64,000 bases of DNA from Scolanthus callimorphus (Eukaryota > Cnidaria > Anthozoa > Actiniaria > Edwardsiidae): contig CM066915.1 in assembly GCA_033964015.1 (NCBI GenBank), positions 15,664,372-15,728,371 on the forward strand, given 5' to 3'. This document shows, piece by piece, positions 37,201 to 48,821 of the stretch. The notes beneath the pieces are model-generated. The model did not search any database. It saw only the letters and a program-made list of their open reading frames with translations, and was not told where the DNA came from. Each line of letters starts with the position of its first letter. Positions within the stretch are counted from its first letter, which is position 1. The position numbers and the translations under genes are program-made.

Positions 37201-40200
37201 CTCCTACAACAATCGTTACCCCTCCCCTATGTGCCAGTACTGGTCATTATGCCCCTTTCTCATCTCTAGCACGCCCAGGTTGTTATAAGCCTCTGAATGG
37301 TCGTTATTGGAAGCCAAGGCGAGTCGAAAGCACTGATAGGCCAGAGCCATGTCACCAATACCCTGGGATGAACAACAGAACGAGTGAAGGTAGCAGTTAA
37401 GCCTGATTTCCATACAGTCTCATCTGTCGTATCGGTCGACCGCGAAACAATGGAAATTGGAATTATTCTATTGTTTCACGTGGACTGATACGACAGATAA
37501 GACTATATGGAAACCAGGCTTTATGAAGTAGCGGCTCGTAAGATCTAACGCTATTAGCTTGATGCAACTTATTTTCTATTCTCGTTCTATTCTTGTGTTT
37601 CCATTGTTTTCACTGAGGTGCATCAATCCTATACACTCTTTTTATATAAGAACGTCTAATTTTCAGTTGAGTCTGGGCCGTTCCTATTTTTGAAGCAGTT
37701 TGAGGCTGGAAATGTTCTTACGGATGTTCTTACATTTCAGTGACGTCGGAACCTGAAATATGATAGATCTTATAGAAGGATACATACCAACGAAGTATAA
37801 ATTACAATATTGAAGGTCATTATTATTAATACATTTGATTCTGGATTTTAGAGCGCATCACTGAAAATAAATCTATTTTGCTCCTATCTGAGGCTCAGGC
37901 ATGTTCTTAGCATGTTCTTATAATTTGGGTAAATTTCAGGCTGAACTTTCTTATAAAAAAGGTTCTTATAAAAAAAAAAAGATTTATAGGGAAAGATCTT
38001 CCGTTAGCTTCTACATGACCGAAGGTAGGCCGATTTACACACTACGATTTGTCGCGCCGATTGTATATTGAGCCGCACCTTATTAGTGATTTGTCCAAAG
38101 GGATATCAGGCCCGACACAGATTTTTCACAGACAGGCTCCGACAAATCAGCCATGCATTAGACGACCTAATCTGGAATCATCTCTTTCGACGACTCTTAA
38201 CTCGAGCACCTAATAGCAATTCACTAAAACGTGTTTCATGAAAATCGTCGTTAGCCGTATGTAATTCTCTGCTACAAAGAAACAATACTGCATATTTTGC
38301 CTCAGAGTGGCGCTCTGTTCGCAGTGGTAACCATTAGCGACATGTACTAACCAATGCAACATGACCAATGTTGTACCACACGTCAGCCATGTTTTCGTCT
38401 GAAGCAAGAGACAAGGCGCGCTCAAAACAGCTCAGGGTCATGTCATATTGCTGGGCATAGAAACAGCACAAGCCAAGGTTGTTGAACAGCTCGGCGTTAT
38501 ACACACCCATCTGTAGTAACCGTCTAGCCAGAGAGTAAAGACAAAAGTTAAACATTAAAAATAACATATGATACAAAACGGCATAATGCGAGAGACAAAG
38601 TTAGCAGGGGCGGATTTAGGGGCGGGGGCGAGGGGGTCGCCCCCCTCCCCCCTTTCTCGGGAGATTTTCCCATACATTTACTTTATTTACTGGAGGAAAT
38701 TTGACAATTTTCGTCCCATGTTTTCACTATCCGCCCCCCCCCCCCCCCCCCCCCCCCCCCCTTCTGAAATTCTTGGATCCGCCCCTGGTTAAAGGGAGGC
38801 TGTCACGCAACTGCGCAGCTGTTCTGCGCATCTCAAAACAAAGAAGTATCGTCCCGTAACGATGGCCAGTGAAGGCTGAAAACCACGAAAAAAATCCCTT
38901 TTAATCTCGCTATTTCTTGATCCATCCGACCAAATGTTTACGTTTTACATATTCTTCAATAGTTTTCTGATTGGATGGTCTAAATTGTTTTGCTAGGTGA
39001 TCGTTCCTGGAGCATGCGCGTATCGTGACAGCCTCCCTTTAAACTGATGATTGCTCGATCGCCGCCTAATATGATGTTTAGCATATCGGTTTTGTCCATT
39101 CCTAACCGAGGGAAAAGAAACTCCCATAGTTTCATGAGTATCAGTGGCGCACTCAGCCTTTGTGCGGATTTAAGACCTGTTTGCAACAATTTTTGTTCAT
39201 TTGTCGCGGCGACTTTTCTCGCGCGAATTGCAATTCAAACTCTCTAATGCAAACGAGATGCAAATCCGGTGCGATTTCTGTGCTCTCTTTTCTTCCAATC
39301 GCATCAAGTTGCAAAGAGTTTCGGACATGTTTGAAATCTCCGTGACATCACGCTACAAAAATTGCAGTCGGTCGTGTTTGATCAGGGCTAACTCAGGGCT
39401 CAAATCGCATCCAGTTGCAAAGAGTTTCGGACATGTTTGAAATCTCCGCGACATCACGCTACAAAAATTGCAGTCGGTCGTGTTTGATCAGGGCTAACTC
39501 AGGGCTCAAATCGCATCCAGTTGCAAAGAGTTTCGGACATGTTTGAAATCTCCGCGACATCACGCTACAAAAATTGCAGTCGGTCGTGTTTGATCAGGGC
39601 TAACTCAGGGCTCAAATCGCATCCAGTTGCAAAGAGTTTCGGACATGTTTGAAATCTCCGCGACATCATGCTACAAAAATTGCAGTCGGTCGTGTTTGAT
39701 CAGGGCTAACTCAGGGCTCAAATCGCATCCAGTTGCAAAGAGTTTCGGACATGTTTGAAATCTCCGCGACATCACGCTACAAAAAGTGCAGTCGGTCGTG
39801 TTTGATCAGGGCTAACTCAGGGCTCAAATCGCATCCAGTTGCAAAGAGTTTCGGACATGTTTGAAATCTCCGCGACATCACGCTACAAAAATTGCAGTCG
39901 GTCGTGTTTGATCAGGGCTAACTCAGGGCTCAAATCGCATCCAGTTGCAAAGAGTTTCGGACATGTTTGAAATCTCCGCGACATCACGCTACAAAAATTG
40001 CAGTCGGTCGTGTTTGATCAGGGCTCAAATCGCATCCAGTTGCAAAGAGTTTCGGACATGTTTGAAATCTCCGCGACATCACACGACAAAAATTACAGTC
40101 GGTCGTGTTTGATCAGGGGTAACTCGGGGCTCAAATCGCATCCAGTTGCAAAGAGTTTCGGACATGTTTGAAATCTCCGCGACATCACGCTACAAAAATT

Positions 40201-43200
40201 GCAGTCGGTCGTGTTTGATCAGGGCTAACTCAGGGCTCAAATCGCATCCAGTTGCAAAGAGTTTCGGACATGTTTGAAATCTCCGCGACATCACACGACA
40301 AAAAATTACAGTCGGTCGTGTTTGATCAGGGCTAACTCAGGGCTCAAATCGCATCCAGTTGCAAAGAGTTTCGGACATGTTTGAAATCTCCGCGACATCA
40401 CGACAAAAATTACAGTCGGTCGTGTTTGATCAGGGCTAACTCAGGGCTCAAATCGCATCCAGTTGCAAAGAGTTTCGGACATGTTTGAAATCTCCGCGAC
40501 ATCACACTACAAAAATTGCAGTCGGTCGTGTTTGATCAGGGCTAACTCAGGGCTCAAATCGCATTCAGTTGGAAAGAGTTTCGGACATGTTTGAAATCTC
40601 CGCGACATCACGCTACAAAAATTGCAGTCGGTCGTGTTTGATCAGGGCTAACTCAGGGCTCAAATCGCATCCAGTTGCAAAGAGTTTCGGACATGTTTGA
40701 AATCTCCGCGACATCACGCTACAAAAATTACAGTCGGTCGTGTTTGATCAGGGCTAACTCAGGGCTCAAATCGCATTCAGTTGGAAAGAGTTTCGGACAT
40801 GTTTGAAATCTCCGCGACATCACACTACAAAAATTGCAGTCGGTCGTGTTTGATCAGGGCTAACTCAGGGCTCAAATCGCATCCAGTTGCAAAGAGTTTC
40901 GGACATGTTTGAAATCTCCGCGACATCACGCTACAAAAATTGCAGTCGGTCGTGTTTGATCAGGGCTAACTCAGGGCTCAAATCGCATCCAGTTGCAAAG
41001 AGTTTCGGGCATGTTTGAAATCTCCGCGACATCACGCTACAAAAATTGCAGTCGGTCGTGTTTGATCAGGGCTAACTGTACTGACGCACGTGCTACCACA
41101 CCTGCTACCACAAAATTCACAGTGCGCTGCCCTAGCTAGTACACTGTCTGCAGTAACAAGAAATGTGTTTACAAAGCATACGCCTAAAAAATTACGCCTA
41201 ACTTTTTAGACTTAAATAACGACTGTGTTTTCAGTTTCTAAAGTGTTCTCCTAGTGAATGTACGCCAGGCATTTTTGATGAATTACACCAATAATGTTGG
41301 TACAAGGCGTAAAATTACGACTATGATTATTTCTCAATTTCGAGCCCTGAAATGGCTAGTTGGAAACAAAAGCAACCCTCTTCGTTACCTATAGAATCTG
41401 AGGGCAATCTCAGGTTGATCTGTGTAGAAATGGTTGGTGGCAATACAGGCTATGGCTTCCACGTGAGTGTTATCAAAGTGAAGAACTTCCTTGTACATTT
41501 TCACGGCATTTGTCATATCCATTAGCTCCTACAGGAACAAGCAAATGAGAGAATTAAGACTTGTGTCACTTTTCCCATTTCCCCTCTCCCTTTGTTTCAC
41601 CAGCAGTATTTACTATCAGTCATCAATGTAATTACCTCATGAATTCTTGCTATTCCAGTAAGAAGAGTAGTCTCTCCAGGAAATTTATCCAATCCCTAAA
41701 CATCAGATCAATCAATTTATTCCAACTGTTACCACTGTATACATTGCTATACTACGCCGCCTCAAAATTCAATGTTGCGATGGTCTATTGGCGATTTTTA
41801 GCTGTCAATCAAACACAAGACGCTTGATTCGGCTACTTCAGTGGGTCGACATTGACTGCAAAATCAACTAAAATGATTTTAAGCTATCCTTTGGCTACCT
41901 TGTCTAGAATGATTTAAATTTCTGGTTCTGATATGTCGATGCAGAAATCTGGTCACGTGATGTGACATCATCGATGCCGTCATTATTTATTAACCATCGA
42001 ATAAACGTAGAAAAATTCATATCTAATTAGCAGCTCCGCTTTTTAAGCGGGGCCTAAATCTATATATTAAAGATTATGTGAACGTTGCCTACAGTTATAG
42101 CCTAAATTTCAGCCGTCCCTTCAGTGCCACCTTGCGGCATACACATTCAAGTACTACTTCTGCAGACAGTCGTCATTCAGGGCGGATGTCACATGACTTG
42201 CCCTGGACATATCTCATATCAATAGTACCAATTACCTTTTTAAATGTTTCAATGGCTGTGAGAGGCTGGTCAAGACGTACATACACTTTACACAAATACA
42301 GGTATGTGTCTACCATATCTGTGTCACGTAATGCAGACTTGAGCTGCTTTTCAGCATCTCGGTACATACCAAGCCTGAAAAGAACAATAGGGCCCTTAGC
42401 CTCAGACCTCTTATTTTTCAGAATAGTTATTTGCGACTAGGGCAGGGTTTTCTTCAGTAATCTTGGGCAAAACCCATTAGGGACTATGGTGCTGCCCTGC
42501 TTCTTTTATTGTGTCTCTGATTTTCTGCCCACCTACACTAACAGCTCTATGAACACCCCTTCCCACATGCCTACCTATAGTAGCACTTGGCTAACTGCAC
42601 CTTCCACCAACAGTCCTTGTTCTTATGGTCACTCCCTTTGCATAGGCCTACCTGTAGTAGCACTTGGCTAACTGCACCTTCTGCCATCAGTCCTTGTTCT
42701 TATGATAACCCCTTCCCACATGCCTACCTGTAGTAGCACTTGGCTAACTGCACCTTCCACCATCAGTCCTTGTTCTTATGATCACCCCCTTCCCACATGC
42801 CTACCTATAGTAGCACTTGGCTAACTGCACCTTCCACCATCAGTCCTTGTTCTTATGATCACCCCTTCCCACATGCCTACCTGTAAAGTAGCACTTGGCT
42901 AACTGCACCTTCCACCATCAGTCCTTGTTCTTATGATCACCCCCTTCCCACAGGCCTACCTGTAGTAGCACTTGGCTAACTGCACCTTCCACCATCAGTC
43001 CTTGTTCTTATGATCACCCCCTTCCCACATGCCTACCTGTAGTAGCACTTGGCTAACTGCACCTTCCACCATCAGTCCTTGTTCTTATGCACAGGCCTAC
43101 CTGTAGTAGCACTTGGCTAACTGCACCTTCCACCATCAGTCCTTGTTCTTATGATCACCCCCTTCCCACATGCCTACCTGTAGTAGCACTTGGCTAACTG

Positions 43201-46200
43201 CACCTTCCACCATCAGTCCTTGTCTTATGCACAGGCCTACCTGTAGTAGCACTTGGCTAACTGCACCTTCACCATCAGTCCTTGTTCTTATGATCACCCC
43301 TTCCCACATGCCTACCTGTAGTAGCACTTGGCTAACTGCACCTTCTGCCATCAGTCTTTGTTCTTATGATCACCCCCTTCCCACATACCTGTAGTGTAGC
43401 ACTTGGCTAACTGCACCTTCCACCATCAGTCCTTGTTCTTATGATCACCCCCTTCCACAGGCCTACCTGTAGTAGCACTTGGCTAACTGCACCTTCCACC
43501 ATCAGTCCTTGTTCTTATGATCACCCCCTTCCCACAGACCTACCTGTAGTAGCACTTGGCTAACTGCACCTTCCACACCAGTCCTTGAACTGGGCTTCTT
43601 CAGTAGCCTTGGCTGCAAGCTCTAATGCCTTGAAATTGACAACACAATATTATCATAAAGCATCTCAGGAATAACAAAAACTGCTATCTGAATAAATATC
43701 AGATATTGCAAGGTCACCAGATCCTGAAATTCTGAGAATATTCCCACTGAATCTGGTATGATTTTTGCTGAGAGAGCTTTGTTTAGGCTGTCTAAACATC
43801 AACTATGGCTATTTGAATTGAATACAAGGAAAAATGACATGGACCTCAGCTGAAATTGAAAAGCCATTTCGCCATACAAGGCTCATCTTCAACTTTGTTT
43901 AGCTAGGTTAGAATTCCTGGTTGCTGCATTTGGTTTTTCACATGATAGTCAATTTTGGTATCTTTTAGGGGTCAAATTCGTCAAGTTTTCCCTGCCCCCT
44001 GGGATCACATGATATGATGTTAACTATGATTATGCCAATTATTCTAGATCCACCCGACACTCACAGGAAAAGCTTAACATGTGTTATCCAGGCGGTTGGG
44101 GAATATTCAGACAAATTAAGCTTTCATGATTGTACAGTGTTACATATTCATTGGATTTCTGATAAACATGATTTATAAACATTTATGCTAACATACGTTT
44201 CTGACATCATTTTCATGGTGGAAGATGTACTCAAATAAAGGCTGAAACAAAAACAAGCATCATCATTAGCTTATAGCACTTTTCACTGTTTACCAACATC
44301 AGGGCTTCTGGAATTACACGCTTGTGCAGAAACTCATAATTTGCCTTTTTCTGTGTAATCCACAAAATTCAGTCCTATTTCATAAAATGAACATCACCAT
44401 TTTAATTTTCACATTTTCTCTGGCAAATACAGTAAATGTATGGGAAAATCTCCCGAGAAAGGGCTCCCCCCCCCCCCCAAAAAAAATAAATAAATAAATA
44501 ATCTGCCACTGTGCAATAACTTCTGGTAACTGATCAAGTATTTGATTTAAAAGGAGTACTGATGTGAAGTAATGTAGATACACCCTAATCAAAGAATTTC
44601 AGGCTTATTGTATGTGCAGGCAAGCCACAATTCTTTTAAGAAAAATCCAAAAGACTTACCAAAAGTTATAGCATTCTTATGATGCACTAACCTTGGCCAG
44701 ATTTGGCCGCTGGGCATATTTAGAAAGATTCAGTTTGGATACATTAATGAAAGGACCATCAGGCTGTGAAAGCATGGAGGCCTGAAAGATGAGAAATGCA
44801 TTAGGTCATTCAAAATTACATGAAGAATGCATAAAAAATTATAAGACTGAAAAGAGTTTGTGAGTTGAGTGTTCATCACTTACAGTTCCAAGTCTGACAT
44901 GACGTCCAGATGCACTCGTTACAGGTCTAAAACAAAACAATATTCAATGAAATTACTGTAACAACAACAGGAAAACTGTAGCAAACAATGACAGGGTTCC
45001 CACATGATTGTACATGTACCTTAAGAAAATGTACCTAAGGTGTACACCCCCACTGATCTGGTGTGGGATGTGACCTACCTACCAAAAAAAATGCAACCCT
45101 TTGATATTAATTTTCCATAAAAATATACAGTGATTGTATGTGAAATAAGATACACACCCCTATCCCATCCCTTGGAAGAGGGACTAGCTTACTGTAACTT
45201 TCCATGCAAATGAGCTGAAATGAAGGGGAAATGCTTTGCGTGGTGGATTGGTGGGAAACCATTAGCACAAAGTTTTGCAAAATGAACATATTATAATAAT
45301 CAAAATATGAACCTTATCCACTTTGTCATTTTGGAAAAATATTGACCAGTTGTCTTTCTGTATGGACCTCAACCTGCAAGCTGGGTCTATACCGTCAAGC
45401 CACCAGTCTGTTATTTCCCCACTAAGACAGCACTCTCGGTTAATAAGAAGTTACTTTTTCACACTAATTTAACAAAATCAATTAAATTTTAGAAAAATCA
45501 AAACTATATTATGGCTTAACAGCAGGTTCACAGTCTTCTCTTGTGCTGAGACTGAATGAAAGTTTCTGAAAACCACACAATGTATTAGTTACCTGGGGCC
45601 GGTTCCTGAAAAGAGGACTAACTTAATCCAGGAATAGCTGCTAATCCAGGATTAAATCTGCTATTCTAGGATTAGCTATTCTAGGAATACATATTGGTTC
45701 CTGAAAGCACAAATTATTCCCGGATTAGTTATTCCAGGAATAAGACAAACATAACCGGTTTGACTGCTTTTAAAGCGATTTCATTGGCTGAAATTTAAGT
45801 GCAGAAGCCAACTATTACTGGGCGTCCTGTGCATCCGTGAGGAGACTGGCCCCAAAAAACAAAATGGCGCTGTGCAGAAAATTTAGTTTCACTTTAAAAA
45901 CAAACTAAAACAGTAATCAAAAGGTATTTTTTCTCTTGACAATACAACAAAGTGTCTAATTCTCATTCTTGACCTTGATGTCATTTATTTTTTCTAAAAT
46001 ACGATCAGCGACGAGAAAGAATTTTTTTCCCAAACACGGTAGAAAGATATCAAACTTTATCGTCGATCTTTCTATTTGATGACGGGAAAAGAAACAAAGG
46101 AACACTAAAATCACTCAGTCATCTTGTTGAAGCATCGTTCTAAGATCATGGAGCAACCTACTGTCCAATGAAGTGAAATAAAGCAAAAAACGTGAGTATG

Positions 46201-48817
46201 GTGTATTTAGATGCAATTTTGTGTTGTTTTTCACTGCTTTATTCCTGGATTAGCGAGTTATTCCCTGCTCGTGAGGTGTACTAAATTTAATCCAGGGAAT
46301 AACGCTATTCCCGCTTTCAGGAACTCGATTTTATTCCAGGATTAAATTTATTCCTAGATTAGCAAATTCTATTCCTAGAATAGCACTAATCCACCTTTCA
46401 GGAACCGGCCCCTGGTGGATAATGTTGTATGATGTTTTTTACAGATACCTGTAGGCTGGGTTAAATTTTAATCCAGTTTACTGAGACCTTTTAAAAGAAT
46501 ACATTCAACTTATGTTTACTACCTTGCAGTCTGTGCAGTCCTGGGGGTCCTTATGGCCTGTTCCATTGTTCCAGGTCGACCACTCTGAGTTCCTGGTCGG
46601 ACAAATCCACTGACTGGTCGGCCAGCCTGGGACATTGGCCTGAAAGTCAACACATTCGACAAGATATCAACAGCTTGTAGCTACAGGAAATTATGTCTGA
46701 CATCTGATTTGAAGATGGCAACATGCACAAATTTCCCTTTTAAGTACTTGGGTGACTAAAATGTTTAAGCACATAAAAGTGTCTGGTGTTACTGTGCGAC
46801 TACGTCAACTGGGCCACTTTGTAAGAAGTTAGCCAATCAGACAGCGAGTGCAGAACAAAGGTTCTTGACTTTCTTGAGATGTCAGATATCAAAATACTCG
46901 CTTTTCTCTAAAAATAACTTCAAAATACTATAGGCTGTTACCTGCGAAATTAATTAATAATATTTGAAAATAGTTACAGTTGAAGCTCTCATAAGTGACC
47001 ACCACGGGAACTGAAAATTGTGGTCGTTAACGGAGCTGGTCGCTTACGAGAACGGCTCTCGTAAGCGACCACCAAGCGGCTTCCTACTTGAACAATAGGC
47101 GTTGGTCGCTTACGAGAGCTTAGTACAATAAATCTAGAAAATATCATGTTATACTAATGCTTAAAATAGTTTGATTTATTTCCCGACATTAATTAAGAAT
47201 AGATAACCACAAATATGTACAGAGAAAATATGTAGAAAATAGCATTTCACTGGTGCAGCTTGTATCAGTTTACATATTTAAGAGGTGATGACTGATGTTT
47301 TAAAGACAAAAAGTACTTTGGTCGCTTATGAGAGCTTAAAAACAATAGAAAATCTCTGTTGGCGATTTGAAATTGTGGTTGCTAACGGTGCTGGTCGCAT
47401 CGATAAGGCGGTCGCTTACGAGAGCTTGAAATAACAGAGTTTATGTGACATTTCAAACGGGGGTTTCGGGAAAATGGTCCTTATGGGAGCTGGTCGCTTA
47501 CGAGAGCGGTCGCAACAGAGAGCTTCGACTGTATCAGAAAATGAAATCCGGTTTTCAATTCTACACATCCGTATTAGTAAAATTGCAAAGTTTCAAAAGA
47601 ATTACTTAAAAACTGGCTGAGATATGAATTTTCAAAACTTTGTATTCTGGCTTATTTTTTATAAAGAAATTTTGCTGTGATAACGGCCTATGATCTACTG
47701 TATGTCTCTGATCTTTCACATACCTGACCCCAGGTGTTGGTCCTCCTTGCCCTGTCCCTGGCTTCTTCAGTGAGGTTCCAGGCCCTAAAACAATAAAGAA
47801 TAATTATTGTAGATGGGATTGTGAGATTTATTTATAGATGCCACCTCAAAAAACAAAGCAAGCCCAAGGGGTTTTCTGTTAGTATGTAGGATCAGTGTAT
47901 GTTGGGTGTGCCAGCTTATATTGGCTTTTTCTTTCTAAATATCAACAATATGTATGTGTTTTAGCACAAAAAAGATGGGGACAAGGCTATCCTAAATATA
48001 TGTGTGCATAGTTCATGTGCACACATTTATTAAGCAAAATCCTGAAAGTAATATATAAGAAAAGTATAAGAATATATGTCAAGTTCCTAATCAAAATGAG
48101 TGTTCATAATTAATGTCAAGTTTGTAATCAATAAGTGTGGACCATGAATACTTTTCGCATTTGATAAAGTTATGATTCCAACAAGAAAAGACTATGTTTC
48201 TAGGTTGCTTTCAAGATGCTTCCAATGGCAACCAGACCAACACAAAATGATTACAACCAATCACAACACTGAGACACTTTGGCTTGCAAACACTGATAAC
48301 TTCCTCTCCCTTCCTCTGTGGCCAGAGTACTTGAGAAAGCAGTTATTTACAAGCCAGTTTGTTATTAAGCACCGTGATTATTATCTCCTTTCAGCTTCCA
48401 CTATTACTCACTCGGTAGCTGGGCAACAGCGTTGTCATCCATCAACATTTCTGCGATCCCCTCTTCATCAACATCAACTTCGTCGACGTAAACTTGCTCT
48501 GTCAAGGCACGGGTTTTTAAGCACCAAGCCGCCTAGATATTAAAACATGCTTAAATCACTAAAAAAAGATGTTTTTAAAAGATCCGTATTCTTCGCGGTC
48601 ACTTTCACAACGACGACAAACAAGTGAATGAAAGCGACTTATCATAAGCAAATGACGGAGTTCATGGGCTTTTAAAATAATTTACCTGATCATAAGGATT
48701 CTTTTTAAGCATCTGTGTGCAGACTTCTACGCATTCCTCGTGTTTTCGCCGTCGATACAAACTAGTGGCGAGAAAAAGCGGATCCATTTGCATCGGCAGC
48801 TGAATTGAAGCCGCCAT
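34254..48817 (-). CDS. TTC8: TTC8 / BBS8, BBSome subunit, 15 coding exons
   Basis: BBS8 is a TPR subunit of the BBSome, the coat that moves membrane proteins out of cilia. Exons: 48817-48686, 48532-48412, 47784-47724, 46639-46523, 44926-44884, 44781-44692, 44241-44197, 43628-43544, 42374-42236, 41695-41636, 41528-41389, 38523-38352, 37362-37240, 36610-36527, 34370-34254. Together they encode 509 residues, compared with 505-515 for common human isoforms. Diagnostic blocks: CTQMLKKNPYDQ, SGRPGTMEQAIRTPRTA, SKLNLSKYAQRPNLAK, GLDKFPGETTLLTGIA, ELFNNLGLCCFYAQQYDM, AYNNLGVLEMRKGH, SPHMYEPHYNHA, and the C-terminus LLKQLREDFAAL. All phases fit except a missing base in exon 8 (W-W codons at 43574-43580) and a missing G at the exon 13 donor (37239/37240). 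Exons 8 and 13 are each followed by tandem copies of their own 3' end. The start codon lies in a TISU motif. Confidence 0.96.
34476..36262. mobile_element. 1.8-kb inverted-repeat element with two opposed tandem arrays in TTC8 last intron
   Basis: Outer ends GGCAAGGTCTATGACAAGTG are mirrored at 36243-36262, followed by TTTTCTAAACTACGATCGTA and AGCGTAGGGACATTCCG pairs. Inside, units of about 60-75 bp with GCTCGATATAAAATGGT and TTTTCAACCATCGCCCTCC run leftward (34560-35215) and in the opposite orientation (35640-36160). A spacer rich in TATCTTTTAGGGG separates them. Flanks TGGTGAGG and TGGTATAG match only 6 of 8, so the target duplication is tentative. Confidence 0.85.
36960..37282 (-). repeat. 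137-bp partial tandem duplication of the TTC8 exon 13 donor end
   Basis: The segment coding YNNLGVLEMRKGHND, with its donor and adjoining intron, recurs at about 37080-37145 and, decayed, at 36970-37016. The spacing between copies is 136-138 bp. The middle copy has an intact GTACTG donor preceded by TAG instead of CAG. The exon copy has CAG but lacks the first G of the donor. The most distant copy has lost the donor. Confidence 0.85.
37400..37520. mobile_element. 121-bp palindromic MITE with TTA target duplication
   Basis: AGCCTGATTTCCATACAGTC at the left is mirrored by AGCCTGGTTTCCATATAGTC at the right; TTA flanks both ends (37397-37399, 37521-37523). The interior GTCGTATCGGTC / GACTGATACGAC is also paired. 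It lies 35 bp upstream of the TTC8 exon 13 acceptor. Confidence 0.8.
38605..38787. mobile_element. GGCGGATTTAGGGG-type MITE with C homopolymer
   Basis: Left end CAGGGGCGGATTTAGGGGCG; right end reversed CAGGGGCGGATCCAAGAATT. The C-tract at 38735-38761 is a likely place for length error. Relatives, or single ends of relatives, occur near 44410-44480 and 58380-58520. Confidence 0.65.
38793..39038. mobile_element. MITE with TTAA target duplication
   Basis: AGGGAGGCTGTCACG occurs at both ends in inverse orientation, with TTAA exactly outside each (38789-38792, 39039-39042). TTAA insertion is characteristic of piggyBac- and Kolobok-type transposases. 246 bp, no coding content. Confidence 0.85.
39167..41080. 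repeat. 106-bp tandem array, 17 copies, seeded from a MITE
   Basis: The unit contains CAAATCGCATCCAGTTGCAA, AGAGTTTCGGACATGTTTGA, CGACATCACGCTACAAAAAT and GTCGGTCGTGTTTGATCAGG. Sequence before the array (39167-39320) is homologous to the reversed MITE of 1682-1966 (GAGATGCAAA, CGGTGCGATTTCTGTGCTCT), and the repeat continues that element. It fills most of the intron between TTC8 exons 11 and 12. Confidence 0.9.
42510..43600 (-). repeat. 77-bp array of 14 copies carrying the TTC8 exon 8 donor
   Basis: Read on the gene strand each unit contains TGGAAGGTGCAGTTAGCC, AAGTGCTACTACAG and donor GTAGG, then ATGTGGGAAGGGGGTGATCA. The first of the 14 is the authentic end of exon 8. The others follow in the intron toward exon 9 with few differences, including occasional 15-bp deletions (around 43090 and 43230). 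Most intronic copies read GACTGATGG, where the exon reads GACTGGTG. Confidence 0.93.
45596..46411. mobile_element. MITE with CTG target duplication (GGGCCGGTTCCTGAA ends)
   Basis: The two ends share GGGCCGGTTCCTGAA in inverse orientation, followed by paired TAATCC / AGGAATA motifs. CTG flanks both ends (45593-45595, 46412-46414). A second member lies at 63001-63165. In the TTC8 intron between exons 4 and 5. Confidence 0.8.
46977..47531. mobile_element. Mariner-like MITE with CAGTTGAAGCTCTC ends
   Basis: CAGTTGAAGCTCTC at the left pairs with CAGTCGAAGCTCTC at the right, with TA outside each end. The interior repeats GGTCGCTTACGAGAG several times. It is directly followed by a relative of the 24594-25306 element (47535-47690). 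Confidence 0.75.
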
Positions 48818-48821
48818 CTTG
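48810..48821 (-). promoter_or_regulatory. TISU/YY1 element over the TTC8 start codon
   Basis: CAAGATGGCGGC is an exact TISU consensus and its ATG opens the BBS8 reading frame (MAASIQLP). This supports choosing this start over the in-frame ATG further upstream near 48874. Confidence 0.75.

Noticed and set aside
43136..43394. Open frames across the 77-bp array (EGAVSQVLLQVG and CSSTWLTAPS)
   Set aside because: Out-of-frame translations of duplicated TTC8 exon 8 sequence.
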